A stretch of 27,392 nucleotides of DNA from Parvibaculum sp. (GTDB taxonomy: Bacteria > Pseudomonadota > Alphaproteobacteria > Parvibaculales > Parvibaculaceae), in the NCBI GenBank assembly GCA_020062605.1, contig JAGUWA010000019.1, positions 1-27,392 of the forward strand. Direction: 5' to 3'. A program made the position numbers and the translations under genes. The notes beneath the pieces were generated by a model, which saw nothing but the letters and a program-made list of their open reading frames with translations, was not told the DNA's origin and made no database searches. This document shows, piece after piece, positions 18,299 to 25,434 of this stretch (position 1 is its first letter; each line of letters begins with the position of its first letter).

Positions 18299-18327
18299 CT
18301 GGCACGGGTTAAATGTCTTTGCTATAT
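18299..18327 (+). promoter_or_regulatory. Putative sigma-70 promoter of tRNA-Asn
   Basis: CTGGCA (18299-18304), 17-nt spacer, CTATAT (18322-18327). The predicted start is near 18334, leaving about 37 nt before the mature tRNA. The -10 is good and the -35 is moderate. Confidence 0.5.
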
Positions 18328-18370
18328 GCAGCCCTCATCGGCATGGGCCCAGACGCCCTCGCCGACTTGA

Positions 18371-18445
18371 TCCTCGGTAGCTCAGTGGTAGAGCAATCGG
18401 CTGTTAACCGATCGGTCGCTGGTTCGAATCCGGCCCGGGGAGCCA
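18371..18445 (+). tRNA. tRNA-Asn (anticodon GUU)
   Basis: Acceptor TCCTCGG pairs with CCGGGGA (one U-G). The anticodon stem ATCGG/CCGAT closes loop CTGTTAA, giving anticodon GTT. The T-arm contains GGTTCGAATCC. The CCA is encoded at 18443-18445. Length is 75 nt. Confidence 0.97.
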
Positions 18446-18451
18446 GTTTTG

Positions 18452-18478
18452 CTAGAGCGCACCAAAGGTGCGCTCTAG
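18452..18478 (+). terminator. Perfect 12-bp hairpin after tRNA-Asn
   Basis: CTAGAGCGCACC (18452-18463), loop AAA, GGTGCGCTCTAG (18467-18478). It starts 6 nt after the tRNA CCA. The plus-strand tail TCGTTT is only weakly T-rich and the minus-strand tail is not T-rich. The most likely role is ending tRNA-Asn transcription; it also faces the convergent recQ 3' end. Confidence 0.6.
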
Positions 18479-18512
18479 TCGTTTCAAGCCCCCTGAACGC
18501 ACCCCACGCCCG

Positions 18513-20321
18513 TCACGTTGCGGCCTTCGCAGCGGCAACGACGGCCAGAAACGCTTCGCCATAACGCGCGATCTTGGCGCTGCCAACGCCGGGAATGCCG
18601 GCCATGTCGGAAACGCTGGCAGGACGGCGCCTCGCCATCTCCCGCAGCGACGTATCGTGGAAGATCACATAAGGCGGCACGCCCTGCTCGCGTGCGAGTC
18701 GCATTCGCTCGGCACGCAAATCCTGAAACAATGCTTCTTCCTCGGGCGAAGCAGACGCGGCGGCGGCGCCTGCGGCCGCTCTCTGGGCGCGGCGCCCGGG
18801 AGAAGGATCGCGGCGAAGCTCGACAGGTTGTTGTCCCTGCAACACGGGCCGTGCACTTTCCTCGAGCTTGAGCGCGCCATAGTCCGTGTGGTCGATGGAA
18901 ACGATGCCGCGCGCCGCGAGCTGCCGAAAGACCGACTGCCAGCCTTTCTGGTCGATATCCTTGCCGACGCCGAAGGTCGGCAGATCGTCGTGACGGCAGC
19001 GCTCAACTTTTTCGGTCTTGTTGCCGCGCAGGATGTCGATGAGATGCCCTGCGCCGAAGCGCTGGCCGGTGCGGTAGATCGCCGACAACGCCTTCCGCGC
19101 CGCTTCCGTGCCATCCCACATTTCCGCAGGCGTCAGGCAGGCATCGCAATTGCCGCATCCACCGGCATGATGCTCACCGAAATGCGCGAGCAAGGCCTGC
19201 CGCCGGCAACTGACGGTCTCGCAGACATGAAGCAGCGCATCGAGCTTCGCGCGCTCGACCTGCTTTACGCCTTCCGGAGAACCGCCCTCGTCGATCATCC
19301 GCCGCCGCAAGGCGACATCGCTCATGCCGTATGCCATCCACGCGTCGGACGGCAGCCCGTCGCGCCCTGCCCTGCCCGTCTCCTGATAATAGGCCTCGAT
19401 GCTCGACGGCAGGTCGAGATGCGCGACGAAGCGGACATCCGGTTTGTCGATACCCATTCCGAAGGCAATGGTGGCGACGAGCACCGGCCCCTCATCCTTG
19501 AGGAACAAATCCTGGTGCCTGTCGCGGATGTTTCGGTCGAGCCCCGCATGATAGGGCAACGCGGGAATGCCGTGAGCCGTCAGCCATTCGGCGGTTTCCT
19601 CGACCTTCTTGCGGCTCAGGCAATAGACGATGCCGCTCGCGCCCTCATGCGCGCGAAGAAAATCCCGCAGCTGGTTTTTCGCATTGTCCTTGCGGACGAT
19701 CGTGTAGCGGATATTCGGGCGATCGAAACTCGCGGTAAAAATCCGCGCTTCGTCGAGTTGCAGCCTGTGGACGAGATCGTCGCGCGTCTGCGGGTCCGCG
19801 GTGGCTGTGAGAGCGAGGCGCGGCACGCCGGGAAAACGCTCCTTCAGCCTCGCGAGATGCAGATATTCCGGCCGGAAATCATGCCCCCACTGGCTGATGC
19901 AATGCGCCTCGTCGATGGCGAAGAGGGCGAGCGGCACGCGAGACAACAGCGACATGAATCCATCGCCCGCGAGGCGCTCCGGCGTCACATAGAGAAGATC
20001 GAGTTCGCCGGCCGCCAGCGCATCCCGGATGCCGCGCGCTTCTTCCGGCGTCAGCGTCGAGTTCAACGCCGCTGCCCGAACGCCGGACTGGCGCAACGCC
20101 TCAACCTGGTCGCGCATCAGCGCGATGAGCGGCGAGACGACAACCGCGACACCCTCGCGGCACAGTGCCGGTATCTGATAGCAGAGCGACTTGCCCGCCC
20201 CCGTCGGAAGAAGCACGACGGCATCGCCGCCCCCGACGGCATGAGCAATGATCTCCTCCTGCTGGCCCCGAAAAGAGGGAAGGCCGAATACCTCCTTCAG
20301 CACCCGTTCCGGGTGCGGCAT
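18513..20321 (-). CDS. recQ: ATP-dependent DNA helicase RecQ
   Basis: 3'-5' superfamily 2 helicase used in recombination and replication-fork repair. Using the ATG at 20321 the product is 602 residues. Walker A is LLPTGAGKS (37-45) and Walker B is DEAH (137-140). The aromatic-rich loop SQWGHDFR follows (143-150), and SF2 motif VI reads QETGRAGRDG. The RQC zinc site uses four Cys in CETVSC and GGCGNCDAC. A winged-helix domain follows, then an Ala/Pro-rich linker and a C-terminal HRDC domain (about 525-600, ending near GIPGVGSAKIARYG). A GTG start at 20354 would add 11 residues, but GAGAG lies at better spacing before the ATG. Full-length and intact. No LexA-like box seen upstream. Confidence 0.95.
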   Translation of the reverse strand: MPHPERVLKEVFGLPSFRGQQEEIIAHAVGGGDAVVLLPTGAGKSLCYQIPALCREGVAVVVSPLIALMRDQVEALRQSGVRAAALNSTLTPEEARGIRDALAAGELDLLYVTPERLAGDGFMSLLSRVPLALFAIDEAHCISQWGHDFRPEYLHLARLKERFPGVPRLALTATADPQTRDDLVHRLQLDEARIFTASFDRPNIRYTIVRKDNAKNQLRDFLRAHEGASGIVYCLSRKKVEETAEWLTAHGIPALPYHAGLDRNIRDRHQDLFLKDEGPVLVATIAFGMGIDKPDVRFVAHLDLPSSIEAYYQETGRAGRDGLPSDAWMAYGMSDVALRRRMIDEGGSPEGVKQVERAKLDALLHVCETVSCRRQALLAHFGEHHAGGCGNCDACLTPAEMWDGTEAARKALSAIYRTGQRFGAGHLIDILRGNKTEKVERCRHDDLPTFGVGKDIDQKGWQSVFRQLAARGIVSIDHTDYGALKLEESARPVLQGQQPVELRRDPSPGRRAQRAAAGAAAASASPEEEALFQDLRAERMRLAREQGVPPYVIFHDTSLREMARRRPASVSDMAGIPGVGSAKIARYGEAFLAVVAAAKAAT

Positions 20322-20391
20322 CGGCTCTCTTTTCGGCTCGTAGGATAAGGTCACTTCTGGGTCCGGACAGGGGCGACTCAGCGGAGGTCGC

Positions 20392-20408
20392 TTTCGCGCG
20401 CCGCGAAA
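20392..20408. other. Hairpin between recQ and the cfa-like gene
   Basis: TTTCGCG-CGC-CGCGAAA, a perfect 7-bp inverted repeat in the 224-nt divergent region. It sits 71 nt upstream of the recQ ATG and about 138 nt upstream of the cfa-like ATG. It could be an operator; no known consensus fits. Confidence 0.3.
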
Positions 20409-20513
20409 CTAGCATCTGCACGCCCCGAGGAAACCCGCCCAGATTGAACCATCCGCGCTTTTCCTGCGTATTTTCCAGAAGACGACGAGCTAGGACTTGA
20501 TTGCCTCAGCCGT

Positions 20514-20519
20514 TATAAT
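20514..20519 (+). promoter_or_regulatory. Putative -10 element of the cfa-like gene
   Basis: A perfect TATAAT that would start transcription near 20526, 20 nt before the ATG, with GGAGGG in that short leader. The -35 region at normal spacing (TAGGAC) is poor, as in promoters that use an extended -10, an activator or a stationary-phase sigma factor. Confidence 0.5.
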
Positions 20520-20545
20520 CGTCAGGCTGACGGAGGGAGACGAGC

Positions 20546-21811
20546 ATGACCCAGATCCCCGTTGACGAAACAGGCGGCGCCGCCACCGCCCCGCAAAACG
20601 TCGATGTAACGCCCGCGAATGTCGGCTCGATTGCCGGCATCCCCCCCCTCGCACGCATCGTTTTCGGCGCCCTCGCCAGGATCCGCCACGGCTCCATGAC
20701 CGTCACACTGCCGGATGGCCGCCGCCTCCTCTTCCGGGGTGCGGAGCCAGGCGAAGACGCCGAACTTGTCATCCGCGACTTCCGCCTGACCCGGCGCTTC
20801 TTCTCCGGCGGCGACCTCGGCGCGGCCGAAGCCTTTCTGGACGGCATGTGGGACAGTCCGAACGTGACGGCGTTCCTGCAGTTCTTCCTGCGCAACAAGG
20901 AAGCCTTGCAGGACAAGATGAACGGCATGCCCGTGGCGCGCCTCTTCTCGCGTATCGGCCATCTGATGCGCCGGAACTCGAAGACCGGCTCCAGACGCAA
21001 CATCGAGTACCACTACGATCTCGGGAACCGCTTCTATACTCAGTGGCTCGACCCGACGATGACCTACTCGGCAGCCCGCTTCACCCATCCGGGGCAGACG
21101 CTTTCCGAAGCGCAGATCAACAAATACCGCTCGCTCGCCGAACAGATCGACCTCAAGCCCGAGCATCACCTGCTGGAGATCGGCAGCGGCTGGGGCGGCT
21201 TCGCCGAGTATGCGGCACAGGAGATCGGCTGCCGCGTTACCGGCATCACCATCTCCAAGGAACAGCTTGCCTTCGCCCGCGAGCGCATGGCGCAGAAGCA
21301 ACTCTCCCACAAGGTCGATATCCGCTATCAGGATTATCGCGACGTGGACGAGAAGTTCGACCGGATTGCTTCCATCGAGATGTTCGAAGCGGTGGGCGAG
21401 GAATACTGGCCGACCTATTTCCGGAAGGTGCGCGACTGCCTGAAGCCCGGCGGCAAGGCGGGCCTCCAGATCATCACCATTGCCGACCGCTCCTTTGCGG
21501 CCTATCGCAAACGCGCCGATTTCATCCAGCGCTACATCTTTCCGGGCGGCATGCTGCCCTCACCGGCCGTGCTCCGCGAACAGGTGGCGCAGGCGGGCCT
21601 TACATGGGCCGGTAGTCTCGAATTCGGCCTCGATTATGCCGAGACGTTGCGCCAGTGGCGCGAGCGCTTCCGTGCCGCATGGCCCGACATTCGTGCTCAA
21701 GGGTTCGACGAACGCTTTCGCCGCATGTGGGAGTATTATTTCTCCTACTGCGAAGCCGGCTTCCGCGCAGGCAATATCGACGTGACACAGGTGACGCTCG
21801 CCCGGCAATAG
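20546..21811 (+). CDS. cfa: Cyclopropane-fatty-acyl-phospholipid synthase family methyltransferase
   Basis: A 421-residue SAM-dependent methyltransferase acting on unsaturated phospholipid acyl chains. An N-terminal helical lipid-binding domain (about 30-145) precedes the catalytic domain, which opens with IEYHYDLGNRFY (153-164). The SAM motif is LEIGSGWGGFA (210-220), then MFEAVG (279-284) and YIFPGGMLPS. Compared from memory with E. coli Cfa, the bicarbonate-site Cys139 is Ala176 and His266 is Gln308, while Glu239 (E281) and the Tyr of the DYxxTL motif are kept. It may thus be a Cfa paralogue with a different outcome (for example methyl or methylene transfer without ring closure) rather than a classic cyclopropane synthase. 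Start supported by GGAGGG. The Nudix gene follows after 52 nt. Confidence 0.88.
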   Translation: MTQIPVDETGGAATAPQNVDVTPANVGSIAGIPPLARIVFGALARIRHGSMTVTLPDGRRLLFRGAEPGEDAELVIRDFRLTRRFFSGGDLGAAEAFLDGMWDSPNVTAFLQFFLRNKEALQDKMNGMPVARLFSRIGHLMRRNSKTGSRRNIEYHYDLGNRFYTQWLDPTMTYSAARFTHPGQTLSEAQINKYRSLAEQIDLKPEHHLLEIGSGWGGFAEYAAQEIGCRVTGITISKEQLAFARERMAQKQLSHKVDIRYQDYRDVDEKFDRIASIEMFEAVGEEYWPTYFRKVRDCLKPGGKAGLQIITIADRSFAAYRKRADFIQRYIFPGGMLPSPAVLREQVAQAGLTWAGSLEFGLDYAETLRQWRERFRAAWPDIRAQGFDERFRRMWEYYFSYCEAGFRAGNIDVTQVTLARQ

Positions 21812-21863
21812 CGATGCGTGACGGTGGCTGTTAAGCTCGCTCCGCCACCAACCGGAGCAGCAC

Positions 21864-22478
21864 ATGGAATCCCGTCTCGTCCCGACGCCGCGCGGCCTCG
21901 CCGACATCGACCTCCGCACGCGCGACATCATCGGCAGGGGCTGGGGGAAGCTCGAACGCTTCGTCTTCCGCCACAAGCGCTTCGACGGAGAATGGTCGGA
22001 CGAGATCACGCGCGATGTCTACACGATCGCCGAAGTGGTGAACGTGCTGCCCTACGACCCGGCGCTCGACGCTGTGGTGCTGATCGAGCAGTTCCGAACC
22101 TGCGGACTCGTCTGGGGCGAGGCAACCTGGCTCTTCGAGGCGGTGGCGGGCATCCGTGACGACGGCGAGGAACCGGAAGACGTTGCGCGGCGCGAAGCGG
22201 TGGAGGAAGCCGAGTGCGAACTCAAGACGCTTTATCCCGTATCCACCGTCTGGTCCTCACCGGGCGGCTATGGCGAGCGGGCCCATCTCTTCGTCGGCGC
22301 CGCTTCGCTGGCGGGCGTGGGCGGCATTCACGGCCTTGCCCATGAGCACGAGGATATCCGCGCCGTCGTGGTGCCGCTTGCCGAGGCCTATGCGGCCACG
22401 CAGGATGGACGCATTCAAGACACGAAAACAATCCTTCTTGTTCAATGGCTTATGCTGAACAAGTCCCAAATCGGTTGA
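21864..22478 (+). CDS. Nudix hydrolase, ADP-ribose pyrophosphatase (NudF-like)
   Basis: A 204-residue Nudix protein resembling E. coli NudF, which splits ADP-ribose into AMP and ribose 5-phosphate. VVLIEQFR (71-78) and the Nudix box G96-x5-E102-x7-R110-E111-A112-x-E114-E115 are present. The box's conserved Gly is replaced by Glu at 117. SSPGGYGER (131-139) and GIHGLAHEHEDIR are hallmarks of the ADP-ribose group. The key metal-binding glutamates E114 and E115 are intact, so activity is likely despite the Gly change. Start has GGAGCAG upstream. It may be cotranscribed with the Cfa-like gene (52-nt gap), while cysK downstream has its own promoter. Confidence 0.9.
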   Translation: MESRLVPTPRGLADIDLRTRDIIGRGWGKLERFVFRHKRFDGEWSDEITRDVYTIAEVVNVLPYDPALDAVVLIEQFRTCGLVWGEATWLFEAVAGIRDDGEEPEDVARREAVEEAECELKTLYPVSTVWSSPGGYGERAHLFVGAASLAGVGGIHGLAHEHEDIRAVVVPLAEAYAATQDGRIQDTKTILLVQWLMLNKSQIG

Positions 22479-22502
22479 ATATCGGGTTTTTGCTCTGGCG
22501 CC

Positions 22503-22531
22503 TTGAACGGGGAGCACCCCCTCCGTATGTT
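22503..22531 (+). promoter_or_regulatory. Putative sigma-70 promoter of cysK
   Basis: TTGAAC (22503-22508), exact 17-nt spacer, TATGTT (22526-22531). Start predicted near 22538, with a leader of about 48 nt. The spacer contains GGGG-AGCA-CCCC, which could be a regulatory site or chance. Confidence 0.55.
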
Positions 22532-22585
22532 CCAGTGCGTCCCGCCTGCCAACCGATCCAGAAACAGACAACGAAAAATAGCATC

Positions 22586-23584
22586 ATGGATATCAAGAAC
22601 GGCCTCGTCGACTCGATCGGCAACACGCCCATGCTGCGCCTGAGGCGCGCATCGGAAGAAACCGGCTGCGAGATACTCGGCAAGGCCGAATTCCTGAATC
22701 CCGGGCAGTCGGTGAAAGACCGCGCCGCGCTCTACATCATCAAGGACGCGATGAAGCGCGGCACGCTGAAGCCCGGCGGCGTCATCGTGGAAGGAACGGC
22801 GGGGAATACCGGCATCGGCCTCGCCCTTGTCGGCAATGCGCTCGGTTTCCGTTCGGTGATCGTGATTCCCGAGACGCAAAGCCAGGAAAAGAAGGACATG
22901 CTGCGCCTCTGCGGCGCGGAACTCATCGAAGTGCCGGCAGTGCCCTACAAGGACCCGAACAACTACGTGAAATATTCGGGCCGTCTCGCCGAGGAGCTTG
23001 CGGCCAAGGAACCGAACGGCGCGATCTGGGCGAACCAGTTCGACAATGTCGCGAACAGGCAGGCGCATATCGAAACGACGGGACCGGAAATCTGGACGCA
23101 GACGGACGGCAAGGTCGACGGCTTCATCTGCGCCGTCGGAACGGGCGGCACGCTCGCCGGGACCGGCATGGCGCTGAAGGAGCGCAACAAAAACGTGCAG
23201 ATCGGCATTGCCGATCCGATGGGCGCCGCGCTCTACCACTACTACAAGCATGGCGAACTGAAAGCCGAAGGCAGCTCGATCACGGAAGGCATCGGCCAGG
23301 GCCGAATCACGGCCAATCTCGTAGATGCGCCCATCGACCAGGCCTTCCAGATTCCGGATGAGGAGGCGCTGCCGATCGTCTTCGATCTGCTGAAGGAAGA
23401 AGGCCTGTGCCTCGGCGGCTCGAGCGGTATCAATGTCGCAGGGGCAATTCGCCTCGCGAAGGAAATGGGCCCCGGTCATACTATCGTCACCGTGCTTTGC
23501 GATTACGGAACGCGCTACCAGAGCAAGCTTTTCAATCCCGCTTTCCTGAAGGAAAAGAACCTGCCCGCGCCGGATTGGCTCTAG
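22586..23584 (+). CDS. cysK: Cysteine synthase A (O-acetylserine sulfhydrylase)
   Basis: PLP enzyme of 332 residues that makes cysteine from O-acetylserine and sulfide. The PLP lysine is K44 in GQSVKDRAA. The substrate loop is TAGNTGIG (71-78, N74), the phosphate-binding loop is GTGGTLAG (185-192), and the pyridine-binding Ser is in GGSSGIN. The N-terminus MDIKNGLVDSIGNTP matches the alphaproteobacterial CysK type, which fixes the start even though no good ribosome-binding site is visible and the frame runs 47 codons further upstream into the Nudix gene. The sequence is close to the long-armed type with an added KYSGRLAEEL segment, seen in many proteobacteria. First gene of a cysK - sseA - GNAT unit (gaps 27 and 20 nt). 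Confidence 0.95.
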   Translation: MDIKNGLVDSIGNTPMLRLRRASEETGCEILGKAEFLNPGQSVKDRAALYIIKDAMKRGTLKPGGVIVEGTAGNTGIGLALVGNALGFRSVIVIPETQSQEKKDMLRLCGAELIEVPAVPYKDPNNYVKYSGRLAEELAAKEPNGAIWANQFDNVANRQAHIETTGPEIWTQTDGKVDGFICAVGTGGTLAGTGMALKERNKNVQIGIADPMGAALYHYYKHGELKAEGSSITEGIGQGRITANLVDAPIDQAFQIPDEEALPIVFDLLKEEGLCLGGSSGINVAGAIRLAKEMGPGHTIVTVLCDYGTRYQSKLFNPAFLKEKNLPAPDWL

Positions 23585-23611
23585 GCACAAGGGACGGAAA
23601 GAAAGAGAGAC

Positions 23612-24457
23612 ATGTACGAGGCTGCCTCCCCCCTTTCGACAACCGAATGGCTGGCGAAACATCTCGATGCGCCCGACGTTCGCGTGGTCGATGCTTCCTG
23701 GTATCTGCCGCAAATGCAGCGCGACGCCCGCGCAGAATATGAGCGCGAACACATTCCCGGCGCCGTCTTCTTCGACATCGACGAGATCTGCGATCTGGAC
23801 AGTCCTTTCCCGCACATGCTGCCGAGCCCCGAGAAATTCTCCTCGCGCGTTCGCGCCATGGGCCTCGGCGATGGCAACCGCATCGTCGTTTACGACGGCG
23901 CGGGCCTGTTCAGCGCAGCACGCGTCTGGTGGATGTTCCGCGTGATGGGACATGACGATGTGACCGTACTCGATGGCGGCATGAAAAAGTGGAAGGCGGA
24001 AGGCCGCCCACTGGACGACATCCGCCCGCGCAACTCGGCCCGTCATTTCACCGCGCGGCGCAACACCGGCCTCATCCGCGACCGCGAAGCGATGCTCCAC
24101 AACATCGACACCTGCGCCGAACAGGTTCTCGACGCCCGCAGCGCCGGGCGCTTCAACGGCACGGAACCGGAGCCCCGTCAGGGCCTGCGCGGCGGGCATA
24201 TCCCCGGCAGCATGAGCCTCCCCGCGAACAAGCTGGTCGCGGAAGACGGCACCATGAAGAAACCCGAGGAGCTCAAAAAACTCTTCGAGGAAGCGGGCAT
24301 CGACCTCAACCGCCCTGTCGTCACGACCTGCGGCTCGGGCGTCACGGCGTCCATCCTGGCACTCGGTCTCGCCGTTCTCGGCAAGCCCCAGGTTCCCGTC
24401 TATGATGGCTCATGGGCCGAATGGGGCGCTGGCGCCGAGATGCCCGTCGAGGCCTGA
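23612..24457 (+). CDS. sseA: 3-mercaptopyruvate sulfurtransferase
   Basis: A 281-residue protein with two rhodanese domains. The N-terminal one is inactive (about 8-135, with VVYDGAGLFSAARVWW at 92-107). The C-terminal one is catalytic (about 165-280) with loop CGSGVTA and nucleophile C240. The CGSGVTA sequence separates mercaptopyruvate sulfurtransferases from thiosulfate rhodaneses. It passes sulfur from 3-mercaptopyruvate, a cysteine breakdown product, to thiols, cyanide or sulfur carriers. It directly follows cysK, linking cysteine synthesis with cysteine-derived sulfane sulfur. Start has GAAAGAGAG upstream. Confidence 0.93.
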   Translation: MYEAASPLSTTEWLAKHLDAPDVRVVDASWYLPQMQRDARAEYEREHIPGAVFFDIDEICDLDSPFPHMLPSPEKFSSRVRAMGLGDGNRIVVYDGAGLFSAARVWWMFRVMGHDDVTVLDGGMKKWKAEGRPLDDIRPRNSARHFTARRNTGLIRDREAMLHNIDTCAEQVLDARSAGRFNGTEPEPRQGLRGGHIPGSMSLPANKLVAEDGTMKKPEELKKLFEEAGIDLNRPVVTTCGSGVTASILALGLAVLGKPQVPVYDGSWAEWGAGAEMPVEA

Positions 24458-24477
24458 AAGGGAGGCGGGCTGCGGGG

Positions 24478-24996
24478 ATGGGAAAGAAACACAAGACGAT
24501 CGTCACCCACCTTGAAATGATTGCGCCGCCGCGCCTGCCCCCTGCCCCGCGCCCGCCGGGCAAATACGCGCTGATGCGCGCGGAGAACCCGCCCGTCCAT
24601 TTCTACCGCTATCTCTACGACGCCGTCGGCCGGGATTATGTCTGGGTGAACCGCAAGCGGCTTTCGGACGAGGTGCTTGCCAGCATCGTCCAGCACCCCG
24701 ATGTAGAAATCTACGTGCTCTACTGCAACGGCTCGCCTGCGGGCTATTTCGAGCTCGACTTCCGCTCGCTTCCCCGCGCCGAACTTTCCTTCCTCGGTCT
24801 GATCCCCGAACAGGTTGGGTCTGGCATCGGCAGCTTCCTGCTGCGTGAAGCGATCACGATGGCCTGGTCGCGGGATATCAACCGCCTGATCGTGCAGACC
24901 TGCACGCTCGACCATCCGCGCGCGCTGCCGATGTATCAGCGCATGGGGTTCACGCCCTATGCGCAGGAAGAAGCGGAGCTGGAGGAGCTGGACTGA
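24478..24996 (+). CDS. GNAT-family N-acetyltransferase
   Basis: A 172-residue single-domain GNAT. The acetyl-CoA loop is IPEQVGSGIGSFLL (109-122), and the C-terminal HPRALPMYQRMGF (146-158) is the usual motif B. VWVNRKRLSDE (56-66) lies in the substrate lobe. Start chosen at the ATG at 24478 with GGGAGG upstream; an ATG at 24412 would overlap sseA and add an Arg-rich, non-family extension. Last gene of the cysK - sseA unit. The substrate is unknown. It is not the serine acetyltransferase CysE, which has a different (hexapeptide-repeat) fold. Confidence 0.88.
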   Translation: MGKKHKTIVTHLEMIAPPRLPPAPRPPGKYALMRAENPPVHFYRYLYDAVGRDYVWVNRKRLSDEVLASIVQHPDVEIYVLYCNGSPAGYFELDFRSLPRAELSFLGLIPEQVGSGIGSFLLREAITMAWSRDINRLIVQTCTLDHPRALPMYQRMGFTPYAQEEAELEELD

Positions 24997-25016
24997 GCAG
25001 GCCCCATAAACAACGG

Positions 25017-25055
25017 TCGTCATGCGCGGACTTGATCCGCGCATCCACGTCTTTC
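25017..25055 (-). repeat. REP-like palindromic repeat, copy B (inverted)
   Basis: Thirty-nine nt. Read on the minus strand it begins GAAAGACGTGGATG, continues with stem CGCGGA, loop TCAAG, stem TCCGCG, and ends CATGACGA. Both ends (14 nt and 8 nt) are identical to copy C, while the stem differs by compensated changes. It lies 9 nt past the stop of the GIY-YIG gene. Confidence 0.85.
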
Positions 25056-25064
25056 CTTGCGGCA

Positions 25065-25355
25065 TTAAATCAGAAAAGTGTCGTAGAGGTCGTCCCAGGC
25101 TGGATTGATTGAGTGAATAAGCTGCACCTTCCAGCCTCGGCGCCAATGCTTGATGTTTCTTTCGCGCTGTATTGCACTCTCGATACTGTCGTGCCGCTCT
25201 GCATAGACAAGCCGCTTCAAGCCGTAGGTTTTCGTGAATCCGGCGAACAGTCCCTCACGGTGTTCAAAAACGCGCCGCGCAAGATCGGACGTCACGCCTA
25301 CGTAAAGGGTTCCGTCCGGCTTGTTGGTCATGATGTAAACCCAACCGCCCTTCAT
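25065..25355 (-). CDS. GIY-YIG nuclease domain protein
   Basis: A 96-residue protein made of a single GIY-YIG domain, similar in size to YhbQ-like proteins. The GIY motif is WVYIM (5-9) and the YIG motif is YVG (18-20). The catalytic Arg is likely R27 or R28 in DLARRVFEHR, and the metal-binding Glu is E66 in IQRERNIKHW. It lacks any DNA-binding extension, unlike homing endonucleases of the same fold. The start has GAGAG about 4 nt upstream and its leader runs into repeat copy C. Family members are often mislabelled as UvrC subunits. The function of these stand-alone small domains is not settled, and no host partner gene is adjacent. Confidence 0.88.
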   Translation of the reverse strand: MKGGWVYIMTNKPDGTLYVGVTSDLARRVFEHREGLFAGFTKTYGLKRLVYAERHDSIESAIQRERNIKHWRRGWKVQLIHSINPAWDDLYDTFLI

Positions 25356-25370
25356 TTTTCTCTCGGGAAA

Positions 25371-25409
25371 GAAAGACGTGGATGGCCGGGGCAGGCCCGG
25401 CCATGACGA
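25371..25409 (+). repeat. REP-like palindromic repeat, copy C
   Basis: Thirty-nine nt beginning GAAAGACGTGGATG, stem GCCGGG, loop GCAGG, stem CCCGGC, ending CATGACGA. Inverted relative to copy B, same orientation as copy A (31-59). It lies 15 nt upstream of the GIY-YIG start and 25 nt beyond the aapP stop, so it may also act as the 3' stem of the aap transcript. Confidence 0.85.
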
Positions 25410-25434
25410 TTTTCAGGTTGAGAGACAAAGGCAC

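Larger units (their letters stand above)
25017..25409 (-). mobile_element. Candidate repeat-bracketed GIY-YIG unit (393 bp)
   Basis: A single GIY-YIG gene is closely wrapped by two 39-nt repeats in opposite orientation. Only 9 nt separate the stop from copy B and 15 nt separate copy C from the start. Nothing else is inside. The layout resembles a minimal mobile unit or a repeat-associated nuclease, by analogy with REP-associated transposases (RAYTs). No target-site duplication is visible (left flank AACGG, right flank TTTTC), so mobility is inference. Confidence 0.4.

Noticed and set aside
18300..18325. Possible sigma-54 promoter (TGGCACG followed by TTTGC)
   Set aside because: The distance between the two parts is about 11 nt instead of the required 4-5, and a sigma-70 arrangement fits the same place.
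6228..18445. Polysaccharide locus as a genomic island inserted at a tRNA
   Set aside because: Flanked by tRNA-Cys and tRNA-Asn, but I found no direct repeat of either tRNA 3' end, no integrase and no visible change in base or codon use.
18468..20348. Long plus-strand open frame opposite recQ
   Set aside because: Antisense shadow; recQ has all helicase motifs on the other strand.
20322..20545. LexA/SOS box upstream of recQ
   Set aside because: No GTTC-N7-GTTC pair of the alphaproteobacterial type was found.
22442..24199. Long minus-strand open frame opposite cysK and sseA
   Set aside because: Spans two clear genes and their gap in antisense; no start signal or domain.
25010..25415. Target-site duplication around the GIY-YIG unit
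   Set aside because: The bases next to the two repeats (AACGG and TTTTC) do not match.
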